Positions 30,538 through 41,848 of a DNA stretch of 64,000 bases are shown one piece after another. How positions within the stretch are numbered: the stretch's first letter is position 1; every line of letters begins with the position of its first letter. The stretch comes from Periplaneta americana (Eukaryota; Arthropoda; Insecta; Blattodea; Blattidae), in the NCBI RefSeq assembly GCF_040183065.1, contig NC_091117.1:114303001-114367000 (forward strand). The letters run 5' to 3'. The notes under the pieces were generated by a model. That model had not been told where the DNA came from. It worked only from the letters and a program-made list of their open reading frames with translations, and ran no database searches. The position numbers and the translations under genes were made by a program.

Positions 30538-32309
30538 AAATTTTAAAGTTTGTAAAAAATTTTGTTAAAACTCTTTCAATATGTAATGTGGATTTATTTA
30601 CCATATATAGGCCTATAGATATACTGCACACACAGTTGTCTGATGATGCCCATTACAAGGGGCGAAAACGTTCACGTGTAATAATATTGTGACAGCCGAG
30701 AGTCGATCACACGTCCCGCAGAGAGCGGGGCGCGCGAGAAGACGGACGTAAGGGAACGTCTGCATGCCGAGAGGGCAAGGTAAGGTGCACTGCGGCGAGA
30801 GGCAAAGGGGGACGCAAAGCTGTGTGTGCTTCGCTGTGCGAGGTGAAGGGGGGAGACGAAACCTCCCGAAGAGAATCGTGAAGAAACGAAGCGGCGTGAA
30901 CAAGTCTCTAGAAGCAGAAACTTCCAGGGTCGTACTTTCTGGAGACTATGGTTAGTAATAAATACAGGACGCGAGGAGAAGAGAGTTCAGTTTAGTTTTT
31001 GGATAGCAAGCCAATCAGTCTTGTGTAGCAGTGAAGCCAGCTTCGAGACCGGAGTTCGACTTGAGTGTGTCCGCAACTGTGGGAGCGTCCTAACGAGTGC
31101 GGCGTATCCGGAGTCCGTGGTTCGACGTGCGGTGGACCGCAGTTGCGGGACCTGAGTTCGAAGTTCAGTGGACTGTACTTGAAAGTCTTGGTTTCGAGAT
31201 ACTGTGAACTTGAGTGAATGAGCTAGAATAACTAGCCAAGGCAAACGAACTGAGAACTGAGAACTGACGGTTTTGATTTGTAAATAGTGCTTTGTGAACA
31301 TTAGTTGAGATTAGCAGTACATTGTTGTTTTCAATAATCCAAGTGAATTGTCATTGTCGTTTGTGGAGTGCAATAACGAATACTGTGTTGTCGTGTGGAG
31401 TGGAAATCCCATTGTTGAGTTAGTGTTTAATTTAATTATAGAAAGTGATTATTGTTGTGACAAATGAAAGTTACATTATTGTTTGAATTAAAAGTTACAA
31501 TATGTATTAGCAAAAATAACTTTGTTGACATTTTAATGAATTAGTCAAAGACGGAAATAACAAACTTTACCTTTGTATTTATCATTAGAAGGATATAGTT
31601 CATATTCAGCGAATTTATCTGAAAATGATCCATATAAAACTAAATTTTAGAGAAAAGTTAATTGCTTTTTAATTTAAATATCGAAAAACTTCAATAGTGC
31701 TCAACTTTGTGAAATCATCATACTATTTCCTTCGTTATTGTTGTATTATATAAAATAAACATACAAATGGGAAGGATCACTTACCAATAAAAACGCTCAT
31801 CTTAACCAATTAATGGTTAAATACGGAATTATTTCCGCTTTTCTTCGCAAATTTTCAAAGATTTGAAGGCTCGAGGCTACACAATATACAGCGGAAAACA
31901 AGGTAAAGTGGTCCACGGTCGAAGTATCCACCAATCCTTGTTAACCCATTTATTAACGCATGGGTGAAGTACAGAAGCAAGGTCCTAAGTTTATAATGAA
32001 TAGATAGAAAGGAGTCTCAATAGAGCCTACTACTAATATATTTTGACGTTTATATCACTTTTCAATTGCGTTTTCGTAAATAGAAAGGTAATATTAGAAA
32101 TTATTATTATAATAATATGCACATTGTTTATGTATATTTCTGAAAATAAACAATATATACCTTATATTTATTTAATATATACAATTATAACTAAAATCTA
32201 TGTCTCAATTGTGGTATTATAGAGAACGTCTTGTGTTTGTAATTTAGAAAGTAAAGATTCACCATCCTGTTTAATTCCGTATTAAATTACAGTATATTGT
32301 ACCTCCGTC
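30538..32309 (+). repeat. Left arm of a 4.7-kb near-perfect palindrome
   Basis: Matches 33468-35238 in reverse complement over about 1.77 kb with only scattered single-base differences seen by eye. The arms keep a constant coordinate sum of 65777 from the LTR to the inner boundary, so there are almost no indels. The arm consists of an outer block with the CTGATGA...GAAA motif, a solo LTR (30688-31499) and about 0.8 kb of AT-rich unit sequence. There is no coding frame beyond chance. Confidence 0.97.
30688..31499 (+). mobile_element. Solo LTR in the left palindrome arm
   Basis: 812 bp, begins TGTGACAGCC and ends AAAGTTACA, with ATAT on both sides (30684-30687 and 31500-31503). The 52-kb copy of the same host repeat lacks it, giving an empty site. 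GC-rich U3-like part, then AATAAATACA and a TCAGTTTAGTTT initiator-like site near 30987, as in arthropod core promoters. Transcription would run inward. The downstream part has degenerate repeats with GTTCGA and GTGGACYG motifs. No internal retrotransposon body is present. Confidence 0.8.
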
Positions 32310-32679
32310 AAGATTCAGGAACTCTGTTGTAATGCAACATATTACTATTACACAGTTTTGCATTTATCTAGAGCATTTCTGCTAACACTGATTTTGACAG
32401 TTTTTAATGATTTGAATAAATACTGTTATATATAAAAGAAAGTTCGTACTTCATGGTGCCAAATTTTGAAACTTCATCAATGTGAAGCTTATTTCTTTAT
32501 CACTTTCTCATAACTGAATAAATATAAATACTGTGTGGATTTTCCTGTACAATGTAGTGTCTTTAGAACCACTGCAACCTCAGTAATGGAACCTTCTGAA
32601 TCTCATTTGTCAAGGATAAGATTCCATAAGTTTGATATCTTCTATTTTTAACACCCATTTTTGTTCCTATAACTTGTAT

Positions 32680-32768
32680 AATTTATCAATGCTTTTTCAA
32701 AGGGACCGTCATAAACTTTTAAACCAGATAAGTTTATAACGATCCTTTTGAAAAAGCATTGATAAATT
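32680..32768. repeat. 39-bp hairpin in the palindrome spacer
   Basis: The left arm (32680-32718) and right arm (32730-32768) pair almost fully, with four or fewer mismatches. The stem contains ATCAATGCTTTTTCAAA and the loop is 11 bases. The size resembles a small foldback or a microRNA-like precursor, but there is no evidence for either. Confidence 0.85.
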
Positions 32769-33227
32769 GATATCTTCGTTTTTCTTAAATTTGTAGTAGA
32801 AGAAAGAATATTTGCAATGTATGTTTTCTTGTTTAGTCTGTCATTTAAGATCATGTCGAGCTTGTTGTACACTACTTTCTTGCTTGTCATTATTTGTTGA
32901 TAGTAGTAAGAGTACTGCTGTGTAGAATGAGAGAAAGTATTCATAATATTGTGAGAATTTGTTGATTAATTTTAACGATTTCGTAAAAAAAATATATATA
33001 CATCTTGATTGCACAACTTTTGACACAGTACCACTTCGGAATATGTATGGTAAGACTTTCCTGTGTTAAATTTCAACGTACCTCGTTTACATGTTTCGAC
33101 CCATTTATGCGTCATCTTCAAAACTGGTCGTTGTTGGTCTTGGCACCACTTGTTCTGTTTCCTGTGAGGGTGTGTTCCTGTGGTATAGTGTAGAGTCAAA
33201 GAGTGTGTGTGTTTTGAAGTTGAGTTT

Positions 33228-33322
33228 TGTGTTGAGAATTTCGTTGGGGTGTGTTTTTGTGTGTCTGTAAGTTGAGTTGTTTGTTGAGAATTTCGTTGGG
33301 GTGTGTTTTTGTGTGTCTGTAT
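33228..33322. repeat. Short tandem duplication in the spacer
   Basis: Two copies of a unit with GAGAATTTCGTTGGGGTGTG then TTTTTGTGTGTCTGTA, period about 51 bp, followed by a reverse-complement CACACCCCGACAAAATT segment. Confidence 0.85.
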
Positions 33323-33467
33323 AAACACACCCCGACAAAATTATCAACATGCAACACAACACAAAAAAAATAGCCTGTCTATTGCAATATAGCAGTAAAG
33401 CAGTAGTAGTAGTAGCTGAAGCAGTGGCAGCCGTAGTAGTTTATTTAACAATGCTTTCATCTGCAGA

Positions 33468-35238
33468 GACGGAGGTACAATATACTGTAATTTAATACGG
33501 ATTTAAACAGGATGGTGAATCTTTACTTTCTAAATTACAAACACAAGGCGTTCTCTATAATACCACAATTGAGACATAGATTTTAGTTATAATTGTATAT
33601 ATTAAATAAATATAAGGTATATATTGTTTATTTTCAGAAATATACATAAACAATGTGCATATTATTATAATAATAATTTCTAATATTACCTTTCTATTTA
33701 CGAAAACGCCATTGAAAAGTGATATAAACGTCAAAATATATTAGTAGTAGGCTCTATTGAGACTCCTTTCTATCTATTCATTATAAACTTAGGACCTTGC
33801 TTCTGTACTTCACCCATGCGTTAATAAATGGGTTAACAAGGATTGGTGGATACTTCGACCGTGGACCACTTTACCTTGTTTTCCGCTGTATATTGTGTAG
33901 CTTCGAGCCTTCAAATCTTTGAAAATTTGCGAAGAAAAGCGGAAATAATTCCGTATTTAACCATTAATTGGTTAAGATGAGCGTTTTTATTGGTAAGTGA
34001 TCCTTCCCATTTGTATGTTTATTTTACATAATACAACAATAACGAAGGAAATAGTATGATGATTTCACAAAGTTGAGCACTATTGAAGTTTTTCGATATT
34101 TAAATTAAAAAGCAATTAACTTTTCTCTAAAATTTAGTTTTATATGGATCATTTTCAGATAAATTCGCTGAATATGAACTATATCCTTCTAATGATAAAT
34201 ACAAAGGTAAAGTTTGTTATTTCCGTCTTTGACTAATTCATTAAAATGTCAACAAAGTTATTTTTGCTAATACATATTGTAACTTTTAATTCAAACAATA
34301 ATGTAACTTTCATTTGTCACAACAATAATCACTTTCTATAATTAAATTAAACACTAACTCAACAATGGGATTTCCACTCCACACGACAACACAGTATTCG
34401 TTATTGCACTCCACAAACGACAATGACAATTCACTTGGATTATTGAAAACAACAATGTACTGCTAATCTCAACTAATGTTCACAAAGCACTATTTACAAA
34501 TCAAAACCGTCAGTTCTCAGTTCTCAGTTCGTTTGCCTTGGCTAGTTATTCTAGCTCATTCACTCAAGTTCACAGTATCTCGAAACCAAGACTTTCAAGT
34601 ACAGTCCACTGAACTTCGAACTCAGGTCCCGCAACTGCGGTCCACCGCACGTCGAACCACGGACTCCGGATACGCCGCACTCGTTAGGACGCTCCCACAG
34701 TTGCGGACACACTCAAGTCGAACTCCGGTCTCGAAGCTGGCTTCACTGCTACACAAGACTGATTGGCTTGCTATCCAAAAACTAAACTGAACTCTCTTCT
34801 CCTCGCGTCCTGTATTTATTACTAACCATAGTCTCCAGAAAGTACGACCCTGGAAGTTTCTGCTTCTAGAGACTTGTTCACGCCGCTTCGTTTCTTCACG
34901 ATTCTCTTCGGGAGGTTTCGTCTCCCCCCTTCACCTCGCACAGCGAAGCACACACAGCTTTGCGTCCCCCTTTGCCTCTCGCCGCAGTGCACCTTACCTT
35001 GCCCTCTCGGCATGCAGACGTTCCCTTACGTCCGTCTTCTCGCGCGCCCCGCCCTCTGCGGGACGTGTGATCGACTCTCGGCTGTCACAATATTATTACA
35101 CGTGAACGTTTTCGCCCCTTGTTATGGGCATCATCAGACAACTGTGTGTGCAGTATATCTATAGGCCTATATATGGTAAATAAATCCACATTACATATTG
35201 AAAGAGTTTTAACAAAATTTTTACAAACTTTAAAATTT
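33468..35238 (-). repeat. Right arm of the 4.7-kb palindrome
   Basis: Reverse complement of 30538-32309. Conceptual translations of the two arms are identical over more than 100 codons of LTR sequence, and only single differences appear elsewhere (for example CCCATTACAAGG against CCCATAACAAGG). Unlike the left arm, the unit continues outward to about 35515, where it matches the 51870-52130 copy. Confidence 0.97.
34278..35089 (-). mobile_element. Solo LTR in the right palindrome arm
   Basis: Mirror copy of 30688-31499 with the same ends and the same ATAT flanks. The identical insertion site shows that the LTR was present before the inverted duplication. Confidence 0.8.
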
Positions 35239-35515
35239 AAAAAATCTTTTTAAATACTTTTAAAAACAGTTCTGGAATGGAAAAGTAAAGATTAAAAGAA
35301 TTAACAAGAATCACATACAAAATTGTATTAAAATAAGCATATTTAATCACATCACACTAAAATTGTCTATAGCAAATAATAAATTTTACGAAATACATGC
35401 TTCATTGTATTTTGGGTAGATTATTGAATGTGTATTTTGCGCAGAGATTATATGACTGTGGAACAACCTGTAGGTAATCACATGTTTGTTTGGGAATAGA
35501 AGACGATTCAGTTGA
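35239..35515 (-). repeat. Outward extension of the palindrome unit
   Basis: Matches 51870-52130 in reverse complement: shared blocks include the AAAATTGTCTATAGCAAATAA region and GGAACAACCTGTAGGTAATC. It shows that the palindrome unit is part of a longer repeat family. Confidence 0.7.
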
Positions 35516-35810
35516 CCAACTTAAATCGAATCATAACATCATCTTGTACAATAGATATGTCGACGATACTTCAATAATATATTGGATGTTCATTTGAAAG
35601 TGTGTCATGTCGCCACTGTTGTGAGCCAGCGATTTGAAGCGAGTTTCAGCTTTTATGTCAGAGAAGTTGCCTATTAATCAAGGCGTTCAATCTGAACTTG
35701 AGAACGTGTATGGTATAACGTGAACGTCGTAGCAACAGATGGCTGTCTAGGGCTATAAAGTCTGTGTGTTACCATAACCTCTTTCGAACTGTGTTTTCCG
35801 CGGGCAAGTC

Positions 35811-36700
35811 GTAGAGCTGAGACGAGATGTTATGGCACCAACCTGCGCGAAGTTTTAAATTGCCGGCTAGCAGGGTAGAGGAGTGGGGGGTTGTTTGGGT
35901 TACGGTTCTCAAGCTCAGAGCGGCAGGCATATCCGTTTCATCTCTTTCTGAAAACATTCGTCTTTCTTAGTATCACCACTTTCCTACTCAAGAGTCCGAA
36001 GGTACCTAATGGAATCACGCCCGCTATTCCATCTTTATTTTCTTATTCTCCGTCCGAATCAGACGACTGATCTGTGCTGGATCTGTGCTCACTTTCAATG
36101 TAATTGTTCAATACTTTCTTCACATAATCATACACTGATATCCATTCTTGGAAGAAGCGATTGCAGAGTCGGCTTTGCTTATGCGTAGCTTAGAAATTAT
36201 AGATGAGTCTTCTTAGGACGTCCTCATCAAATCTGTCTACAGCTGCAATAATCTTCTTCTTCGGCTGTGATTTTTCCGGACTGGAGAAACAATCTGCTGT
36301 TTCTGCCTCAATATTTTTTCCCTTCTTTCCTGATTCTTGCAAAGGTTCGCTTTGAAATACCAGTGGCAGCTAGTACTCTAACACACACGCTTTTCGATGG
36401 AATTGGTATTCCATTTACGACCTCTTCTGACATGAATTTCCATACATTGTATACTATTTCATGTCCTTGACTATGAACTACTCTATGATTTCACACCTTA
36501 GACAATGCCATAATGAGGGCGCTCAGAAGGACAATGTTTTCAGTATTAGCAATAGCGGTAGTAGCAGAACGATCTGAACACTCGGAGTGCTAGTAACCAA
36601 CTAACCCAACATCCCTCTAGTTGAGTGTCAGAGCGAGTCCAAGCAAACGAAATAAAATGCGTCCCTCGGCTGGTGCCATAACTTCTCGTCCAGGCTTTAC
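35811..36700. mobile_element. Longer GTAGAGC-family inverted-repeat element
   Basis: The left end starts GTAGAGCTGAGACGAGATGT and the right end, reverse-complemented, starts GTAAAGCCTGGACGAGAAGT. Both go on through GTTATGGCACCA, about 47 bp at roughly 75 percent identity. The left 150 bp also resembles the small element at 3211-3435. No transposase found inside and no clear target duplication. Confidence 0.55.
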
Positions 36701-37224
36701 GCAGAGTATTTTGTTATCATCGGTTGCGTACGGCAACATTCCACAGTATAAATCAATGTCCATGTTGACCGTCGTAGTTAATGTCAACAAATATGTAAGT
36801 AGTCGTTTTAACCCTCTCCCCATATTCCGACAGTAAGAAAAAAACTCGCCTCAGTACGTGTTTCCAAACAGTTCACATTCCTGGCACTACAGGCGTTACC
36901 GTACGTATTGATAAGTACTCTTCAGAATGAACGCCGTACTTGCTAGGCAACTTCTCTGGCACATAGGTAATACGCCTCTGCGGAAGTGTAGGAAGATTGA
37001 ATTCTCTAGGCTCATCGACCAGCCACATGACGGCATACAGCGAGCCATGACACACTTTGAACTGAACACGCAGTATAACTGCAACAGTTCAAATGATGAT
37101 ATCACCAACGCGTTTAATAAATTGCATCAGAACTTTATTTTTACCACAGAAATAGAAAAAAACAATAACATTAACTTTCACAAATACAACAACAAATTAG
37201 CGTACAATATATATATATATATAT
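36701..37224. other. Stretch with an unassigned minus-strand frame
   Basis: A 60-codon minus-strand frame (36873-37055) encodes PREFNLPTLPQRRITYVPEK. It looks protein-like in composition but I cannot assign it. A short TA tract lies at 37208-37225. Confidence 0.3.
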
Positions 37225-37475
37225 AGAAAGCCAGGACATACTAACCATTGCCTACCATATAATTCAGTACATCCTATCAAACATAAAATTAATGTTTTTC
37301 ATGACTTAATCAATAGATTGATGAATATCCCTTTGAGTAAACGTAAATATGAGAAGAAATCAATAAAATTTTAGAAATTGGTTTCGAAAATTGCTATAGT
37401 AAATCCGACATTAGAAAATTGATAGGCAAAAAAGAGAATATGGCTAAATTAAAGTCCAAGAGTACTTTAAGGAAA
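37225..37475 (+). pseudogene. Penelope-like element reverse-transcriptase fragment
   Basis: The plus-strand peptide RKPGHTNHCLPYNSVHPIKH, then FHDLINRLMNIPLSKRKYEK, then (after a frameshift) ILEIGFENCYSKSDIRKLIGKK matches the conserved segment after the RT fingers/palm in Penelope-like elements. Those typically read RKPTxT...HPxxHK...FNxxINRLxxIPLSxxxYxxE. The fragment is cut on both sides. A GIY-YIG fragment of the same kind of element lies at 49394-49711 in the same orientation. Confidence 0.75.
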
Positions 37476-38262
37476 CAAATGAAAAAAAAAAACAAATAAA
37501 AATACATGGTAGGGCTGCGGACGGAGCGGTTCGTTACGGAGCAGTTACTCTGACGTCATTACTCGGTTGATCCGAATAAAGTACCGAGTACAAATTTGTG
37601 TTTGCAGATTTGAAATTGAGTAAAATTGAGTCGATTTTAGAACGTACTTTGAAAGTGAAACCAAGCGTGTTTTAAGAGTGTTGTAGTAAAGCGCTTTCGC
37701 TTTGCCAATTGACGAGAAAGAAGTGCTTCTCTTCATTGCAAAATGGCGGTTGCAAATTTTATTTGCGTGATTACAACTATTTGCGGAGTTATTTTATATG
37801 AAAGGCCTATTTAACGTTAAGTGTTTTTATACATGACAGAAGAAATAAAATTGATAAAATAATTTATAATACTAACAGGTAATAAATTAACAACGTTAAA
37901 CGCTGCAGCTGAGTAAAAAAAGAAACTAGAAAGAAACGGGCTCCATGAAGCGCTGCCTAAAACACTTAAAAATAACACAGAGAATTATTTACTGTTACGG
38001 AAAGTGGATAAAATAATCAATAAAACGTGAAATCTTAAACTGAAGAACATAATGTTTATTTATTTTTTTAACATTACTAGCCTTCAATAAAACCAGGTTC
38101 TCTTTGGTAAAAAGTAATATTATTGATAAATTAAAGTAATTAGGTAACATAATTCGTAGAAATAAATAAAAATAAAATGATGGCTGATGAGGTAACACAA
38201 ATCCAATAAACACAAACGGAAGAAAAATATAATGGACTTGCTTTTTTAACATATTTTAATAC
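37476..38262. other. AT-rich stretch without recognised feature
   Basis: Nothing supported. A segment near 37509 (TAGGGCTGCGGACGGAGCGG) looks like a hAT-type terminus, but no matching other end was found. Confidence 0.35.
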
Positions 38263-38372
38263 TAGCTGTACCCGTGCGCTCCGCTGCACTTGTTAGAAAT
38301 ATAAAGTAATTACATAATTAAAATAGAACATCTGGTCCAGGGAATATTAGTGTTTGATAGAAGGATAAATCG

Positions 38373-38450
38373 TTTATTTATTTATTTATTTATTTATTTA
38401 ATCTGACAGGATTAAGGCCATAAGGCCTTCTCTTCCATCCCGCCAGATAG
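38373..38450 (-). mobile_element. LINE 3'-end fragment
   Basis: Minus-strand copy of the LINE terminus: GGAAGAGAAGGCCTTATGGC, then CTTAATCC and a TAAA tail. Only the last 80 bp is present, a very short 5'-truncated insertion. Confidence 0.75.
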
Positions 38451-38934
38451 CAAGAAATATGTTATTTAATTGAAATTGTATTTAAATAATTAAAATGCGA
38501 TCATTTTGGTCCAGAGACCACTCATTTAGTGCAATGATAATTCCTTCAACATGTTTCTTAATTGTTATTACATGCAATGAATTAAAATATGATAATTTGG
38601 TTCTGGAAACATCCGTTTTTGTTGCAAGGATAATTCATTTTACATTTTTTCTAAATTAGTCTTGAAGGCATCCTTTAATAAATCACTCCAAATTAATAGA
38701 GTTGATTGTGTACGAAGATCATTTTTATGTTAACCTTACTGTACATATTTTTTTTGTTAAGTTTATTTTATTCACGCCTTAACACATGTGGTCATGTCGC
38801 GTGTTTGAATGTGTGGATATATCAGCAGGCCGTTTTTACTCTTGATGAGTTCCTATTTCTATTGTGTGTTGTAGATGGCTTGTGTTCATGTAACTGATTA
38901 TAGACTTTGAGTAATGTCTTTGGTATTGGTAAGT

Positions 38935-39099
38935 GAGGCGGTCATGAATCATGGCATGTATTTTCCAATCCGGCATTTTCCTTTATGACAAAGGGAAATC
39001 ATGAAAAACCCCAGTCAGATTGGTCGGCCACGGAGTTTGAACCCGGGACTTCTCGAATGCGTGTCTCAAACGCTACCGTCTGAGCCAACTCGATCGGTT
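38935..39099 (-). mobile_element. tRNA-derived SINE within family A copy 3
   Basis: Same SINE, orientation and position as 27885-28038, with the A box GGCTCAGACGGTAGC and the B box GGGTTCAAACTCC. Shared position means shared ancestry of the host copies. Confidence 0.8.
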
Positions 39100-39552
39100 G
39101 TATATTATTGTTTATGGAAATAAAGAAATGAGGTACCCTACATAAGTATTATTTTAAGAAACACAGGAAACGAATATGGGTAAATTACGAGCGCAGGAAC
39201 GCCATTTCGTGACACCTTTTAAAATAATTCAGCTCCAGTGAGCTCTACGGTAAAATGCTTACCGATATTTATTATGGGCTGTATTTTTTGGTCCAGTGAC
39301 AATACTTATCTTTAACACAAAGCTCTTAACTATTATGTTCTGTGAAAAAAAAAAGAAACTTAAGTGTATAAAAACAGAGTAATTTATGTGGACCAAATAA
39401 AGTTGCAATAATCACGTTTTACAATATTTCGACAGAATATCAAGTTTTCTGTGCGTAAAGGTCTATTTTCATCTTACCTCTGTCCTCATTTGTAACATTA
39501 CATCCATCTAGAGAAACTACAAATTAATCTTATATATAAAAGTCAATGTGGC

Positions 39553-39555
<3 letters not shown>

Positions 39556-39586
<31 letters not shown>

Positions 39587-39711
39587 TGTATGTATGTATG
39601 TATGTATGTATGTATGTATGTATGTATGTATGTATGTATGTATGTATGTATGTATGTATGTATGTATGTATGTATGTATGTATGTATGTATGTATGTATG
39701 TATGTATGTAC
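39556..39711. repeat. GTAT microsatellite
   Basis: About 39 uninterrupted GTAT units, grown at the spot where the sister copy at about 40420 has only GTATGTATGT. Confidence 0.97.
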
Positions 39712-40159
39712 TCAATACAAATCTACACGCTTTGACCGATATTTGCCAAAGTTTGCACATTTAATCTTCATAACCCAGAGAAGAACATAGGCTACATTAA
39801 AATTGGACAGATGGACGTTCAATTATTGAAAACAATAAAAATTAGAACGAAATAAGACCTTTATGATATTAAAATGGCCTATTCTACAATCAATTGTTTT
39901 TTTATTGACATCATCCAGTCACGTCTTTTTCCCTTGTAAAAGCGGCCATATTGTTATTGAAATATAAAATAAAATAATATTAAATTAAAACTACGTAAAT
40001 GAGGTACGATCTCTAGATTGAACGTATCATGGGCAATAATATACAATACAAAATGACATAAAACTGATACTAGTTTAGTTTTTATAAATTCAAAATCAAA
40101 CATAATAGACAGCAAATGTAACACATTCATAATACTTAAATTCAAGCACTTTAATACAT

Positions 40160-40234
40160 AGCTCTCTGTAGCATTGTGGTAAGATGAGTTATTTGAGTAT
40201 AAGGGGTCACAGGTTCGAACCTGAGCTCAACTCG
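40160..40234 (+). mobile_element. tRNA-like segment (SINE head or tRNA relic)
   Basis: A-box-like TAGCATTGTGGTAAG and perfect B box AGGTTCGAACCT with tRNA-like spacing, followed by a T run. The T-arm stem does not pair properly with a 7-base loop, so a functional tRNA is unlikely. Confidence 0.4.
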
Positions 40235-41734
40235 TTCTTTTTTATTATTTTGATAATTTATTTACATTATTTTAGATACGTTATTTTATTTTAACCCGCC
40301 ATAAAGGGAGTTTTACTACATAAATAATATATCCGTAGTATTTTATTTATGCTGTCTCAAACAAAGTTACCATACAATTATACTGAAATCTTAATATATA
40401 TGGTAAAAGTGAATGTGGGTATGTATGTTCTCTATACAAATCTACACGCTTTGACCGAAATGTGCCAAAGCTTCCACATTTAATCATCATAACCAGGAGA
40501 AAAATATAGGCTATATTAAAATTGTACAAATGGACGTTAAATTAATTAAAAAATAAAAAATAGAAGTAAATACGATCAAACATTCATGTGAAATATTAAA
40601 ATTCTATATTCTATAGTCAATTGTTTTTTATTATTGTCTTTTGTATTCAACATCGACTTTCACGAAGCCATGGAAATTATAACACGAATAACATTGTTGG
40701 TACACATCATGAAGGCTAAAACTAGATAATTCGTACAATAAATATCTTTACGCAGTCCAGGACCGTATTATGAATTTCTCGATGCAGTTGTAGATAGTGA
40801 GCAGGCTGTGTTTTATCCAACTGAATTCTAGAATTCTTTCAAACTACAAGGATTGCTATCACATAATTTACTTAATATTGAATAACCAGACGTACTACTG
40901 CGAAATATTAACCCACCAAAATTATGCACCAGCATGAATAGTTGTGAAGAACCCATGCGAAACGTAATAGAAGTCGCAATATTAACTGGAAAAACGAAAG
41001 GAGAAGATGTTTTTATCTCACGTATTGCTATGATACCCATTCTATTTAATGCAATTGCAAGTCAGTGCGACTAGCATTTGTAATGACCATATTTAAAGGA
41101 CTCAAGGACAGTACCTCAACGTTGCAGACATTTACTTAAAAACTGCGTGTTTTTCACATCCTCGACTATATTTTGTTCAAAGGAGTTGGAGGAAAAAAAA
41201 AAAGTTTTACACATATCAAAAAGCAATTCAATGATATTTCTGTTATGTTGCTAATGTAGTATGTGAATGTACGTAAGCCGACTTAAAATAGCATTGCATT
41301 AATTCTAAAATATACGTCTCTCAAAATATTGTTGTTCACGTCCGAAAATATGTTACTGCGAAATTCTATCTGTATAATCACGTTGCGAATGTAGTATGTT
41401 ATGCGTTGTGGAAATAACAATCTCTTATTTTCTAAAATACGTCAAGCCTATATGTCTCTCAGAATATTAGCCTTTATGTTAAAAAGAATGACTTATTGCA
41501 AGTTTATATTGTATCTGTATTCTGTGTATAAAATAAGAATTAATATAATATGTTCTGAATTTGTGAGATATAGTTTTCCAAGTCATATTTAAAAAAAAAT
41601 CTGGGTATGATATAAGTGGGTGTACAGCGGTCAAGGGGTAAAAAAACTTCCAATATAAATTAAATTATATATGTATATATTGATTCGATGCTGAAACTGA
41701 TCAGAAATAGGAAAAGGAATCATATTTTCGTTGG

Positions 41735-41848
41735 GTTTTACTTTGTTCATAGTTTGATTTTTCTATTATTTTATTTGTATTTCTGGCGGTGTGGAAGAGA
41801 AGGCCTAATGGCCTTAACTACACCAGAATAAATAAATAAAAACAAATA
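41735..41848 (+). mobile_element. LINE 3'-end fragment
   Basis: TTTCTGGCGGTGTGGAAGAG, then AAGGCCTAATGGCCTTAACT and an AATA tail. The preceding sequence also matches the 58.9-kb copy, so this is the same LINE family. Confidence 0.8.

Larger units (their letters stand above)
32310..33467. other. Spacer of the palindrome
   Basis: 1158 bp of unique spacer. It contains a separate hairpin (32680-32768). A minus-strand stretch near 33050-33160 reads like the tail region of some Penelope/DIRS-type elements (GAAGATGACGCATAAATGGG then TCGAAAC). A short tandem duplication lies at 33228-33322. No complete gene. Confidence 0.6.

Noticed and set aside
30613-31301. Matching open frames of 63, 96 and 104 codons in both palindrome arms
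   Set aside because: They lie in LTR sequence, overlap one another on both strands and show no protein motif. Their conservation between arms reflects the recent DNA duplication, not coding selection.
37509-37560. hAT terminus (TAGGGCTGCGGACGG)
   Set aside because: No matching inverted end or 8-bp duplication was found nearby.
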